In this document: positions 16,379-25,975 of the stretch, one piece after another | How positions within the stretch are numbered: position 1 is the first letter of the stretch | How the letters are laid out: each line of letters opens with the position of its first letter | DNA from: an uncultured Oscillospiraceae bacterium | GTDB lineage: Bacteria > Bacillota > Clostridia > Oscillospirales > Oscillospiraceae | Reading direction: 5' to 3' | Length of the DNA: 64,000 nucleotides | Assembly (NCBI GenBank): GCA_905234625.1 | Contig: CAJOIC010000007.1 | Location: 1 to 64,000, forward strand | The notes under the pieces: generated by a model | What the model saw: only the letters and a program-made list of their open reading frames with translations | The model's database searches: none | What the model was told of the DNA's origin: nothing | Position numbers and translations under genes: made by a program

Positions 16379-18656
16379 ATCGATCCGTCTCTTTCATCGA
16401 AATCGTCACCGTGCCGTCCTCGTCCGTCCGCAGGACCTCGTCACAGTACCGGTCCAGCCGGTCCAGTCCCTCCTCAGAGGGCAGGCCGTAGGAGTTCACA
16501 CCCACGGAGATCACCGCCGTCTCCGGGTCCGCCGCCCGTAGAAACAGGGCGCTTCCCGCGCTTGCGGAGCCGTGATGTCCCGCCACCAGGACATCCACGT
16601 CCCGCAGGCAGCCCTGCTCCAGAAGGGAGCGCTCCGCCGTCTCCCCCGCGTCCCCCATGACGAGTGCCGTCGCGCCGGGCCAGGAGGCCATGACCACGAT
16701 GCCGCGGTCGTTATCATCCTTCCCCTCCGGCAGCAGCAGGTCGACAGTCAGCTCTCCCAGGGCATACGCCTCCCGGGAGTTCAGCTCCGTCACCGCCGTG
16801 CCGTACCTCTCCGCATAGACGCGGAGCTCTTCGATATCCTCCGGCGCTGCCGCAGCGGGGAGGAGGATCCGGCCCACCGGCATGCGGTACAACAGGGTCT
16901 CCACGCCGTTCACGTGGTCGTCGTCCAGATGAGTGAGGATGAGAAGGTCCACGCTCTTCTTTCCGGCGGCCCGGAGCCAGTCCGCCGCCGTGTCTCCGGC
17001 GTCGGTCATGCCTGAGCCGCCGCAGTCCACCACTACGGAGCTATCCCTGTCCAGCAGGACCACGCACTCCCCCTGGCCCACATCCAGGACGGAGATCTCC
17101 CGCCGTCCCAGCGCCAGCCGGGCGCCGCTCCACAGAAACACCAGACACAGACCCATGACAGCCAGCTCCGCCGGGATCACGGCAGGCCACGCCCGGCCTT
17201 TTCTCCGCAGGACAAGCCACACCGCCAGCATGACATAGACAAGGACCAGCCACACCACCGCCGCCGGGTCCGCGGTGTACAGGCAGGAAAAGGGCCGCCG
17301 GGCCACGGCGCGGAACACCAGAAAGCACCACCGCACGCCCCAGGTCATGACCTGTGCCGCCAGCCGCGCCAGGGTCGGCAGGAGAGCGTTCACACCGCAG
17401 AGGACATACCCCGCCGCGAAGAGGAACTCCACCACCGGCAGCGCCAGCAGGTTCGCGGCGAAGGCAAGCAAGGGCACGGCGCCGAAATAGTACGCCGCTA
17501 CGGGAATGGACAGCGCCGTGGCGCTGAAGGTGGCCGCCAGGTTCGTCAGGATCCTCGGCGGGACGCCCCGCAGGCACTCCGGCAGATGCCGCCAGAGCCG
17601 TCGGAGCCGGGATATCCGGCGCAGGAGCTTTGGCATGAAGAAGGCATAGCCCGCCATGCAGGCAAAGCTCAGCTGCAGGGAGATGCCGCCCACGGCCATG
17701 GGATTTATCAGCAGGATGAGCAGCAGGGCCGCGGCAAGGCCGGTGGGACTGTCGCTCTCCCGGTCCGCCAGAGGCGCGCCCATATAGACGGTCTGCATCA
17801 GCGCCGCCCGGACCACGGAGGGTCCCGCGCCGGACATGAGCACGAACAGCCCCATCACCGGCAGGCACAGGAGCGTGGTACGCTTGCCCCGGCCGAACAG
17901 GCGGCGGATGAACTCCACCAGGATGAACACGTGCATCCCGCTGACCGCCACCGCGTGGAGCACCCCGGCGGCGCGCATATCGCCGTAGAGCTCCGGGTCC
18001 GCGTACAGGTCCTCCTTGTCCCCGGTGAGGAGCGCCTGCATAAAAACGCCCGCGCGTCCGGGAAACAGCGCCCGGCAGGTATTGCCCACATACCGGGCGA
18101 TGCGTTGGGGAAAGTACAGCCACGCCGACGGCGCCCGGCCCAGGAGGGCCACGTCGCCCTTGATGTATCCCGTCATCATCCGTCCCGCCGCCGTGGCGGT
18201 GTGGGACCGCTCCTCGCCCCGGAGCATGGCGGACCGGACCCGGACGGTGCAGGAGATCATGTCTCCCGGCTCCAGCGCCGGAAGCTCATCGTGATAGAGG
18301 TAGAGGTACGCTCTGACATGGGGCGCGCCATCCGTCACCGTGACGGACAGCCGGGTATAGCCCTCCCGCTCCAGGGGCCAGTCCGTCACCCGGGCGGTGA
18401 CGGTCACATCCTGCCCCGTCAGAGCCTCGCAGGGGGCGGCCCTCAGCTCATAGGACCCCCACCAGTACAGCAGGCCCACAGCGGCGGAGAGGATGAGGAG
18501 CATGGCCCGGCGGCGCACCCGCTTCCAGGGCAGGAGGCCCAGGGCGCATACGACAAGGGCTGCCGCGATATACGGCAGCCCCGGAGTCGGCAAAACATAT
18601 TCCGCCAGAAACGCCGCGGCAGCAAAGCCGGTGGCAGCCCATGCGAGCTTCCTCAC
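16347..18656 (-). CDS. comEC: ComEC/Rec2 family DNA uptake channel
   Basis: ComEC is the membrane channel for single-stranded DNA in natural transformation. At 769 residues it is full length: an N-terminal OB-like domain with two to three membrane helices, the Competence domain with many helices (AGVLHAVAVSGMHVFILVEF is its hallmark), and a C-terminal metallo-beta-lactamase-like domain with ILTHLDDDHVNG and VAGHHGS. The start at 18656 is GTG with no clear ribosome binding site; no better start is seen nearby. dprA is also present in this window, so part of the competence apparatus is encoded. Confidence 0.94.
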   Translation of the reverse strand: MRKLAWAATGFAAAAFLAEYVLPTPGLPYIAAALVVCALGLLPWKRVRRRAMLLILSAAVGLLYWWGSYELRAAPCEALTGQDVTVTARVTDWPLEREGYTRLSVTVTDGAPHVRAYLYLYHDELPALEPGDMISCTVRVRSAMLRGEERSHTATAAGRMMTGYIKGDVALLGRAPSAWLYFPQRIARYVGNTCRALFPGRAGVFMQALLTGDKEDLYADPELYGDMRAAGVLHAVAVSGMHVFILVEFIRRLFGRGKRTTLLCLPVMGLFVLMSGAGPSVVRAALMQTVYMGAPLADRESDSPTGLAAALLLILLINPMAVGGISLQLSFACMAGYAFFMPKLLRRISRLRRLWRHLPECLRGVPPRILTNLAATFSATALSIPVAAYYFGAVPLLAFAANLLALPVVEFLFAAGYVLCGVNALLPTLARLAAQVMTWGVRWCFLVFRAVARRPFSCLYTADPAAVVWLVLVYVMLAVWLVLRRKGRAWPAVIPAELAVMGLCLVFLWSGARLALGRREISVLDVGQGECVVLLDRDSSVVVDCGGSGMTDAGDTAADWLRAAGKKSVDLLILTHLDDDHVNGVETLLYRMPVGRILLPAAAAPEDIEELRVYAERYGTAVTELNSREAYALGELTVDLLLPEGKDDNDRGIVVMASWPGATALVMGDAGETAERSLLEQGCLRDVDVLVAGHHGSASAGSALFLRAADPETAVISVGVNSYGLPSEEGLDRLDRYCDEVLRTDEDGTVTISMKETDRYGEDDHKTGF

Positions 18657-18665
18657 AGTCGTTTC

Positions 18666-19028
18666 TTACGCCATCTGATCTTCCAGGCGCTTGCCGCCCA
18701 GGATGTGGAAGTGGAGGTGACGCACCGTCTGCCCGGCGTCGCCGCCCACGTTCGACACGATGCGGTAGCCGCCGGTGAGGCCCTCCGCCGCGGCGATCTG
18801 CGGGATGACCGCCAGGATGTGAGCCGCCAGGGCGGCATTATCCGCGTTCAGCTCGTCCGCCGAGGCGATATGGGTCTTGGGGATCACCAGGATATGGGTG
18901 GGTGCCTGAGGTGCGATGTCCCGGAAGGCGAAGCAGGCGTCGTCCTCGTAGACCTTCGTGGAGGGGATGTCTCCCCTGATGATATTGCAGAACAGGCAGT
19001 CGGGATCGTAATTCTTCACGTCAGACAT
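18666..19028 (-). CDS. HIT family hydrolase
   Basis: This 120-residue histidine-triad protein should hydrolyse nucleoside phosphoramidates or adenylates. The zinc-like N-terminal pair CLFC and the catalytic triad motif HLHFHILGG are present, along with PTHILVIPKTHI. It lies 9 nt before comEC and 26 nt after alaS in the same direction. Confidence 0.95.
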   Translation of the reverse strand: MSDVKNYDPDCLFCNIIRGDIPSTKVYEDDACFAFRDIAPQAPTHILVIPKTHIASADELNADNAALAAHILAVIPQIAAAEGLTGGYRIVSNVGGDAGQTVRHLHFHILGGKRLEDQMA

Positions 19029-19054
19029 TGTCAGCTTACCTTTCTATTTTCTGA

Positions 19055-21715
19055 TCAAACGCCCAGCTTTTCGGCTACGAAGTCGTCCACAACAGCCAGG
19101 GCATCGTCCGTTTTGAGGACGTTGGTGCCGCCGCCCATGGCGGAGTCCGGCTTGCCGCCGCCTTTGCCGCCGGCCACGGCGGAGACGGCCTTGATGATGT
19201 CCCCGGCCTTAACGCCCTTGGCCACGGCGTTCTTGCCGCAGACCGCCAGGAAGGAGACCTTCTCCCCGTTCACGGAGGCCAGCACGGCCACCACGTCCGG
19301 GTCCCGATCCCGCAGGAAGTCGCCCAGCTTGCGCAGGTCCTGGACCTCCATGTTGGAACGGGTGGCGGTGAGGACCTTCAGCTCGCCTATCTTCTTGGCG
19401 GAGAACAGGAAGCGGTCCACGTCCCCGGACAGGAGCTGATCCTTCAGCTTCTCCATATCCTGACGCATGGTCTTCATCTCCTGGAGGGTGCCCTCCATGC
19501 GGGAGATCAGCTCCGCGGGGCTGGTCTTCAGCAGGGCCGCGCCCTGGGCCAGCTTCCGGTAGGCCTCCTCCGCCTGATCCAGGAACACCTTGCCGGTAAC
19601 GGCCTCGATACGGCGCACGCCGGAGGCCACGGAGCTCTCGCTGACGATGCGGAAGGGGCCGATCTTCGCGGTATTGTCCACATGGGTGCCGCCGCAGAGC
19701 TCCACAGACCAGCCGCCCATGTCCACCACCCGGACCACGTCGCCGTACTTCTCGCCGAAGAGGGCCATAGCGCCCTTTTCCTGGGCCTGGGCAATGGGCA
19801 TCTCCTGGATGTCCACACCGTCGCCCTTGAGGATCTCCACGCTGACCTGACGGGCGGTCTCCATGATCTCCTCGTCCGTCATGGCGGAGAAGTGGGTGAA
19901 GTCGAACCGCAGGTGGTCAGGCTCCACGAAGGAGCCCGCCTGATGGACATGATCGCCCAGGATATTTTGAAGTGCCTTCTGCAGCAGATGCGTGGCGGAG
20001 TGGGCGCGGCAGATGGCCTCCCGGCGCTCCCGGTCCACCTCGGTCTTCACGGTGTCGCCCACCTTGAAGCCGCCGGAGACCACCTTGCCGTAGTGCAGGT
20101 ATTTGCCGGCGTTGTTCTTCTGGACGTCGGTCACCTCAAAGCGGCTGTCTCCCCGGAGGAACGCGCCGTGGTCGGCGGTCTGGCCGCCCATCTCGGCGTA
20201 GAAGGGGGTCTTGTCCAAAACGATGATGGCCTCCGCGCCGGTGGCGATCTCATGGGTGACCTCGTCGTTGATGACCATGGCGAGGACGGTCCCCTCTCCG
20301 GTGAGGGTCTCATAGCCGATGAACTCCGTGGGGGCATTGTCAAGGCCGAGGTCTATGCCCTTCCAGGCATCCTTACCGTCGCCCAGGGCGTCCCGGGCCA
20401 TCTGGCGCTGCTTCTCCATGAGCTCCTGGAAGCGGTCGGCGTCCACGGTCATGCCCTCCTCCTCGGCCATGTCGGTGGTCAGGTCCAGCGGGAAGCCGTA
20501 GGTATCGTGGAGCAGGAAGGCCGCGTCACCGGGGAAGCCGGTCTCGCCGTTTTTCTTGCACTCGGCCAGGGTCTCGGCGAAGATCCGCAGGCCGCCGTCG
20601 ATGGTGCGGCCGAAGTTTTCCTCCTCCACGAGGATGAGCTTCGTGATGTAGTCCTGCTTCTCCCGCAGGTCGGGGTAGGCGGACTCGTTCTCGTGGACCA
20701 CCATGTCCACCAGCTTGTACAGGAAGGGCTCCTTCATGCCCAGGAGCCGTCCGTGGCGGGCGGCACGGCGCAGCAGGCGGCGCAGCACATAGCCCCGGCC
20801 GTTGTTGGAGGGCATGACGCCGTCGCAGATCATCATGGTGGAGGCACGGATGTGGTCGGTGATGACCCGGAGGGACACGTCCATCTTGTGGCTCTGGCCG
20901 TAGGTGGCGCCGGTGAGCTTCGAGACCTCGTTCGTGATGTTCATGACGGTATCCACGTCGAAGAGGCTGTCCACATCCTGGCAGACCACGGCGAGGCGCT
21001 CAAGGCCCATACCGGTGTCGATGTTCTTCTGGGCGAGCTCGGTATAGTGGTCGTGGCCGTCGTTGTCGAACTGGGAGAAGACCACGTTCCAGACCTCCAT
21101 GTACCGGTCGCAGTCGCAGCCGACGGTGCAGGTGGGCTTGCCGCAGCCGTAGGCGGGGCCGCGGTCATAATAGATCTCGGAGCAGGGACCGCACGGGCCG
21201 GAGCCGTGCTCCCAGAAGTTATCCTCCTTGCCGAAGCGGAAGATCCGCTCCTCGGGGATGCCGACGACGTCCCGCCAGATGGCCGCGGCCTCATCGTCCG
21301 CAGGGGTGGTCTCGTTGCCGGCAAAGACGGAGGGATACAGCCGGTCCGGATCCAGGCCCACCCACTCGGGGCTGGTCAAAAACTCCCAGGCCCAGGGGAT
21401 GGCCTCCTTCTTGAAATAGTTGCCGAAGGAGAAGTTTCCGAGCATCTCGAAGTAGGTGCCGTGCCGGGCGGTCTTGCCGATATTCTCGATATCGCCGGTG
21501 CGGATGCACTTCTGGCAGGTGCAGACCCGGTGGCGGGGAGGCTCCTGCTCCCCGGTGAAGTAGGGCTTCATGGGCGCCATGCCGGAGTTGATGAGCAGAA
21601 GGCTCGGATCGTTCTGGGGGATCAGGGAGAAGCTGGGCAGACGCAGGTGATCCTTCGTCTCGAAGAAGGACAGGAACATCTCCCGCAGCTCGTTCAGACC
21701 GTATTTCTTTTCCAT
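19055..21715 (-). CDS. alaS: Alanyl-tRNA synthetase
   Basis: The 886-residue protein charges tRNA-Ala. It has the class II core (FETKDHLRLPSFSLIP, LLINSGMAPMKPYF), the tRNA-recognition region, the editing domain (HSATHLLQKAL and ELCGGTHVDN supply the zinc ligands) and the C-Ala domain with a Gly-rich GGKGGGKPDSAMGGG. It starts 35 nt after mltG. The gap is far too short for a T-box leader, so any T-box control would have to act upstream of mltG. Confidence 0.98.
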   Translation of the reverse strand: MEKKYGLNELREMFLSFFETKDHLRLPSFSLIPQNDPSLLLINSGMAPMKPYFTGEQEPPRHRVCTCQKCIRTGDIENIGKTARHGTYFEMLGNFSFGNYFKKEAIPWAWEFLTSPEWVGLDPDRLYPSVFAGNETTPADDEAAAIWRDVVGIPEERIFRFGKEDNFWEHGSGPCGPCSEIYYDRGPAYGCGKPTCTVGCDCDRYMEVWNVVFSQFDNDGHDHYTELAQKNIDTGMGLERLAVVCQDVDSLFDVDTVMNITNEVSKLTGATYGQSHKMDVSLRVITDHIRASTMMICDGVMPSNNGRGYVLRRLLRRAARHGRLLGMKEPFLYKLVDMVVHENESAYPDLREKQDYITKLILVEEENFGRTIDGGLRIFAETLAECKKNGETGFPGDAAFLLHDTYGFPLDLTTDMAEEEGMTVDADRFQELMEKQRQMARDALGDGKDAWKGIDLGLDNAPTEFIGYETLTGEGTVLAMVINDEVTHEIATGAEAIIVLDKTPFYAEMGGQTADHGAFLRGDSRFEVTDVQKNNAGKYLHYGKVVSGGFKVGDTVKTEVDRERREAICRAHSATHLLQKALQNILGDHVHQAGSFVEPDHLRFDFTHFSAMTDEEIMETARQVSVEILKGDGVDIQEMPIAQAQEKGAMALFGEKYGDVVRVVDMGGWSVELCGGTHVDNTAKIGPFRIVSESSVASGVRRIEAVTGKVFLDQAEEAYRKLAQGAALLKTSPAELISRMEGTLQEMKTMRQDMEKLKDQLLSGDVDRFLFSAKKIGELKVLTATRSNMEVQDLRKLGDFLRDRDPDVVAVLASVNGEKVSFLAVCGKNAVAKGVKAGDIIKAVSAVAGGKGGGKPDSAMGGGTNVLKTDDALAVVDDFVAEKLGV

Positions 21716-21750
21716 TTCTTTCTACCTCTTATATCTTAGCTTTGATTCAT

Positions 21751-23457
21751 TCAGTCAATGGGGTGCTCCGCCTGGAAGGCCTGCTGCTCTTCAAGGCTGT
21801 TGAAGAAGCTTGTGACGCCGTCATAGGAGTACCAGTACCAGTAATTCGTATCATCGGGCTCGACAGCCGCCTGGATGGAGGCGAGGCCCGGGTTGCAGAT
21901 GGGTCCCGGGGTCAGGCCGGTGTACATATAGGTGTTGTAGGGATCGTCGATCTCCGTGTCGGCGATGGTCAGGGCGAAGGTGTTGGTGCCCTTGATATAG
22001 TTGATGGTACTGTCCAGACCCAGGGCCATGCCCGCGTTCAGACGGTTATAGATGACGGAGGCCATGATGGGCCGCTCGTCGTCGCTGCCGGCCTCCTTCT
22101 CGATATAGGAGGCGACGGTGAGCAGCTCGTGGACGGACAGCCCCCGGTTCGCCGCCTGCCGGCGGATCTCGTCCGTGAGCTTATTGTCCAGGTTCTGCAG
22201 GAAGCGGTTGATGGAGACGGCGGCGTCCTCGCCCTGGTAGAAATCGTAGGTATCCGGGAAGAGGTAGCCCTCCAGCCGGTTCTCGTCGCCCAGGGGACGG
22301 TCCTCCAGGAAGTCATAGTCGAAATCGAAGTTCGCCGCGGCGTCGTAAAGCTCCGACTTGTGGCAGATGTGGTTCTCCTCCAGGAGCGTGAAGACCTGCT
22401 CCACGGAATAGCCCTCGGGGAAGGTGACGCGGGTGATCTCCTGGTTGCCGGAACCGAACTGCAGCGCCGTGACCAGAGCGCGGTAGTCCAGCTCCGTGGA
22501 CACGTCGAAGGTGCCGGGGTCGATCTTCGTCTCCGCGTGGGAGAACTGAGAGAACAGCTTGAACAGCCATTTATACTCGATCATGCCCGCGTTCTTCAGG
22601 GCGTCCGCCACCTGGTCGATGTCCACCTTGATGGGGACCTCCTCTTCATCGATCTCCACGGTGGCGGGCTCGTCCCCCTCCGGCACGTACTCGTCGATGG
22701 TTACGATGGCGGACTTGGGCTCCTTGTTCAGGGCCAGCACGTCCGATGCGAACAGCCACGCCATGCAGGCGAGGATGATGCTCACGCTGATGACGAACAG
22801 GGCGTACAGGATGCCCCCGGCGATGCCGATCCGGCCGTACCGCCGGAAGCGGATGGGGAGATAGTCCCGCAACTCCGGCAGATCCTCATCGTCGGTATAA
22901 TCGTACTCGTCAAGCTCTGAGTCGTACACCAGCATCTGGTCCCCCCGCAGCTCCCGGCCCACCGTGACGGGGTCCGCCCTGCGCCGCACGGCGATGCGGC
23001 GGCGCTGGGCGGCGCTCAGGCGTTTTTTCTGTCCGGACGTCTGGGGCTTGGCAGAAGCGTCGCTCCGCTCCCGGGCAAGCTGAGAGAAATCGTCGTAGAC
23101 CTGCTGCTCCTGCGCCTGCTGCGGGGGCTCTGAGGCGGAGGCGCGGCGCTTGAAGGCATCGAACACGGCGTCCACCTTCTCCGCCCGCTCCTGCCGGGCC
23201 TGCTGTTCCTTTTTCTGGTTCGTCCGGAAGGCGGAGGCCAGGGCGTCCACCCGCTGGGCACGGTCCTCCGCCGGGTCAGGCTCCGGCTCCGGCGCGCGCA
23301 CCGGCGGGAAATCCCCGTCCAGATAGTCGTCGTCGAAGGTGAAGGCGGCCTCCTCCTCGGTCAGATCCTCCGGCTGGGCGCCGGGAAACTCGAACTCGGT
23401 ATCACCCGCGTCCGACCACTCAAAATCGTTATTCTTGTTCGGCGTATTGTCCGACAT
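21751..23457 (-). CDS. mltG: Endolytic murein transglycosylase MltG, long N-terminal region
   Basis: MltG cleaves nascent glycan strands at the outer face of the membrane and so ends peptidoglycan chains. The YceG domain is visible, with FPEGYSVEQVFTLLEEN, the catalytic Glu in LLTVASYIEKEAG and the C-terminal GLTPGPICNPGLASIQAAVEP. The single membrane helix is at about residues 210-237. Before it lies a cytoplasmic region of about 205 residues, charged and low in complexity (acidic to residue 65, Gln/Ala/Lys-rich to 165), longer than in model bacteria. AGGAGTG lies upstream of the ATG. It leads alaS. Confidence 0.93.
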   Translation of the reverse strand: MSDNTPNKNNDFEWSDAGDTEFEFPGAQPEDLTEEEAAFTFDDDYLDGDFPPVRAPEPEPDPAEDRAQRVDALASAFRTNQKKEQQARQERAEKVDAVFDAFKRRASASEPPQQAQEQQVYDDFSQLARERSDASAKPQTSGQKKRLSAAQRRRIAVRRRADPVTVGRELRGDQMLVYDSELDEYDYTDDEDLPELRDYLPIRFRRYGRIGIAGGILYALFVISVSIILACMAWLFASDVLALNKEPKSAIVTIDEYVPEGDEPATVEIDEEEVPIKVDIDQVADALKNAGMIEYKWLFKLFSQFSHAETKIDPGTFDVSTELDYRALVTALQFGSGNQEITRVTFPEGYSVEQVFTLLEENHICHKSELYDAAANFDFDYDFLEDRPLGDENRLEGYLFPDTYDFYQGEDAAVSINRFLQNLDNKLTDEIRRQAANRGLSVHELLTVASYIEKEAGSDDERPIMASVIYNRLNAGMALGLDSTINYIKGTNTFALTIADTEIDDPYNTYMYTGLTPGPICNPGLASIQAAVEPDDTNYWYWYSYDGVTSFFNSLEEQQAFQAEHPID

Positions 23458-23606
23458 GGGAACACTCCTTTATTTTAGCCTCTCTCCCTCATTCACCCCG
23501 GACGGGCCCTTGACATAGTATGGCTCGGACGGGACGCGCCGCGTCTCCACCGCGCGGAGAGCGGTCACGAAGATCATTTCTGTGCGCGGAGAAAGGGTAA
23601 CACATT

Positions 23607-23739
23607 ATGTTCTGCAATTCCTGCAATTCCGGCTGGCTCTGGATCATCATCATCCTCATCCTCCTGTTCGCCGCCGGCGGCAACGGCTGGGGCGGCTGCG
23701 GCTGCGGACAACAACGGCTGCGGCTGCGGCTGCAACTGA
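23607..23739 (+). pseudogene. Tiny Gly/Cys-rich one-helix protein, frameshifted
   Basis: The ORF begins MFCNSCNSGWLWIIIILILL, a short Cys-containing head and one membrane helix, then GGNGWGGCGCG. At about 23705-23710 the frame is lost (+1 or -2). In the shifted frame the DNA reads DNNGCGCGCN and stops at 23739. That gives a 44-residue protein of a kind often seen in Clostridia: head, helix, Gly-Cys tail. As read without correction the ORF would run into tmk on the other strand. A GAAAGGG ribosome binding site is present. Function is unknown. Confidence 0.5.
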
Positions 23740-23767
23740 GGTCGATCCGGACCATCCGGGCGGGGCT

Positions 23768-24442
23768 CTATATGAGCCCCGTTTCTTTGATGATGGAGAA
23801 GATCTCGTCGTTTTTCTCCTGCTTCTCACGTTCGGCGCCGTCCTTCAGCCAGTCGATACGCCGCCAGCCGTAATGCTCGCAGGCGAACCGGCCCGTCCTC
23901 AGACAGGCCCGGAGATAGTCGACGTCCTTCTCGTGGATATCGGCGTGGGTGTGGTGCTTCGCCTCCCGGCGGCGCATCCGCGCCACGGAGGTCTCGATGT
24001 CCACATCGAGATACAACACGAGATCCGGCTTCGGCAGCTCCAGGCGGACGTGCTCGAAATCGTACAGCCAGTCCAGGAAGGCGGGGAGGTCCTTCTCCGC
24101 CACCTTGCAGCCCTGGTGGACCGCGTTGGAGGTGGTGTACCGGTCCGAGAGGATGAGGCCGCCGCTCTCATAGAAGCCGCCCCAGTCCTGCTTATAGGAG
24201 GCGTACCGGTCCGCGGCAAAGAAGGTGGCCGCGGCGCAGGCGTTCACGTCCGACGGCCTGTCCCCGAAGGCGCCGTTCAGATACAGGCGGATGAGGGTGG
24301 AGGATTCCTCCCCGTACCGCGGGAACACCGTACTGTAAAACGGGATATTTTCTTTCTGGAACCGCTCCGTCAGCATCCGGTACTGGGTGGATTTCCCGCT
24401 GCCGTCGATGCCCTCCAGAACGATGAGCTTACCTTTTTTCAT
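23768..24442 (-). CDS. tmk: Thymidylate kinase
   Basis: This kinase phosphorylates dTMP to dTDP. The 224-residue protein has the P-loop GIDGSGKST, the LSDRYTTSN segment with the DR-Y substrate motif, and the lid region MRRREAKHHTHADIHEKD. It belongs to the branch that resembles deoxynucleoside kinases and is slightly longer than the usual 205-215 residues. The ATG at 24442 is used because it overlaps the upstream gene by 4 nt; the track ORF starts inside that gene. Confidence 0.9.
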   Translation of the reverse strand: MKKGKLIVLEGIDGSGKSTQYRMLTERFQKENIPFYSTVFPRYGEESSTLIRLYLNGAFGDRPSDVNACAAATFFAADRYASYKQDWGGFYESGGLILSDRYTTSNAVHQGCKVAEKDLPAFLDWLYDFEHVRLELPKPDLVLYLDVDIETSVARMRRREAKHHTHADIHEKDVDYLRACLRTGRFACEHYGWRRIDWLKDGAEREKQEKNDEIFSIIKETGLI

Positions 24443-25143
24443 GTCTCTTTCCCCGTGATCACGGCCCACACGAACCCCACAAGGCTCAGCTGCCGGAAAA
24501 AGCGCTTCGGCTGCCGCAGCAGCCGGTATAACCATTCAAGCCCCCGCTGACGCCACCGGAGCGGCGCCCGGGGCACCGTGCCCGCCAGAACGTCCACCGA
24601 GCCGCCCAGGCCGATCATGAGCCCCACCGGCAGGTCCCGGTGGGACGCCATCCAGAGCTCCTGCTTCGGCGCGCCGAGGCACACCAGAAGAAGGTCCGGT
24701 CTTGTCTGTCCGATCTCCGCCGTCAGGGGGCGCTCGTCGGTAAAATAGCCGTCGTGACAGCCGGCGATCTCAACGCCCGGGAAGCGCTCCGTCAGCGTCC
24801 GCGCGGCCTTCTCCGCCGCGCCGGGCTTCCCGCCCAGGATAAAAACGCTGCCGGTGAACCGCTCCATAAAGGCCAGCAGGAAATCGTACCCCGCCACCCG
24901 TTGGGGCAGGGGGCGGCCAAGCCGCTTCGACGCCCAGACCACGCCCGTACCGTCCGCCAGGACGAGATCGGCCCCGTTCAGCGCATCCATCACCGCCGGG
25001 TCCCTCCGGGCCGCCATGACGATCTCCGGATTGGGGGTGCATACATACGCCCTCCGGCGCGCCATGAGCTCCCCGGCCCGGGCCACGGCTTCGTCCACGG
25101 TGACGGCGTCGAAGCCCACGCCCAGGACCTCTGTCCGGCTCAT
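24439..25143 (-). CDS. WecG/TagA/CpsF family glycosyltransferase
   Basis: This 234-residue protein is a GT26 glycosyltransferase, which adds ManNAc or a related sugar to an undecaprenyl-linked precursor of teichoic acid or surface polysaccharide. Family motifs are VCTPNPEIVMAARRDP, LADGTGVVWASK and LVCLGAPKQELWM. No membrane helix is needed; it binds the inner face through its C-terminus (LLRQPKRFFRQL). It is coupled to the sirtuin gene and to tmk by 4-nt overlaps. Confidence 0.92.
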   Translation of the reverse strand: MSRTEVLGVGFDAVTVDEAVARAGELMARRRAYVCTPNPEIVMAARRDPAVMDALNGADLVLADGTGVVWASKRLGRPLPQRVAGYDFLLAFMERFTGSVFILGGKPGAAEKAARTLTERFPGVEIAGCHDGYFTDERPLTAEIGQTRPDLLLVCLGAPKQELWMASHRDLPVGLMIGLGGSVDVLAGTVPRAPLRWRQRGLEWLYRLLRQPKRFFRQLSLVGFVWAVITGKET

Positions 25144-25856
25144 AGCTGGGAGAACACCTCGCCAATGTTGCCTCGGACGATGAGGTCCGCCTCACTGTCC
25201 CGGGGGGTGACGCCCCGGTTCACCAGGACGAGCTTATGGCCGCGGTAGTAGTTGATGAGGCCCGCGGCAGGATAGACGTTCAGGCTGGTGCCGCCGATGA
25301 TGAGCATATCCGCGTTCGCAATATACCGCACACTGCGCTCCAGGACATCCTGGTCCAGGGCCTCCTCGTACAGCACCACGTCCGGGCGGACGACGCCGCC
25401 GCAGGAGCACAGGGGCACGCCCTCGCAGTCGTTGATATAGGATGGATCGTAGACCTTCCGGCAGCGGGAGCAGTAGCACCGGTGGGTGGAGCCGTGGAGC
25501 TCCAGGACCTCCCGGCTTCCCGCGGCCTGGTGCAGCCCGTCGATGTTCTGGGTCAGGATCGCCTTGAGCTTTCCCTCCCGCTCCCACTCGGCCAGGCGCA
25601 GATGCGCGGCGTTGGGCTTCGCGCCGCGGATGACCAGCTTTTCGTGGTAGAACCGGTAGAACTCCTTGGGGTCCCGCTCAAAGAAGGAGTGGGAGAGGAT
25701 GGTCTCCGGGGGATAGGCCCATTTCTGGTTGTACAGCCCGTCCACGCTGCGGAAGTCGGGGATGCCGCTCTCCGTGGACACGCCCGCACCGCCGAAAAAA
25801 ACGATATTGCCGCTCTCCGCTACCCAGGCGCGCAGCGTCTCGATCGCCTGATCCAT
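25140..25856 (-). CDS. cobB: NAD-dependent protein deacylase (sirtuin)
   Basis: This 238-residue sirtuin removes acyl groups from lysines using NAD. Visible motifs are GAGVSTESGIPDFRS, TQNIDGLHQAAG with the Asn-Asp pair, the catalytic His in LELHGSTH, a zinc site built from CSRC and CSC, and GGTSLNVYPAAG. The start at 25856 is chosen because the family begins there; the upstream extension in the track crosses the promoter. It heads a sirtuin-glycosyltransferase-tmk operon. Confidence 0.93.
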   Translation of the reverse strand: MDQAIETLRAWVAESGNIVFFGGAGVSTESGIPDFRSVDGLYNQKWAYPPETILSHSFFERDPKEFYRFYHEKLVIRGAKPNAAHLRLAEWEREGKLKAILTQNIDGLHQAAGSREVLELHGSTHRCYCSRCRKVYDPSYINDCEGVPLCSCGGVVRPDVVLYEEALDQDVLERSVRYIANADMLIIGGTSLNVYPAAGLINYYRGHKLVLVNRGVTPRDSEADLIVRGNIGEVFSQL

Positions 25857-25892
25857 GCGCTTATACCCCACTTTCTGCCAGTATATCAATTT

Positions 25893-25921
25893 ATTATAAT
25901 ATATCCAGTTGGGAAATTCAA
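25893..25921 (-). promoter_or_regulatory. Promoter of the sirtuin operon
   Basis: The minus strand shows TTGAAT, a 17-nt spacer and TATAAT, just downstream of the rpsU terminator. Confidence 0.75.
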
Positions 25922-25960
25922 TAAAAACAAAAAAAGAACACACGGGAGAAATCCCGTGTG
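25922..25960 (-). terminator. Terminator of rpsU
   Basis: On the minus strand CACACGGGA and TCCCGTGTG form a 9-bp stem with a 4-nt loop, followed by TTCTTTTTTTGTTTTTAT. Confidence 0.92.
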
Positions 25961-25975
25961 CTCTCTATGGATCGA

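Noticed and set aside
19682-21739. 685-residue plus-strand ORF
   Set aside because: Antisense shadow of alaS, with the same His/Val/Gly-rich composition.
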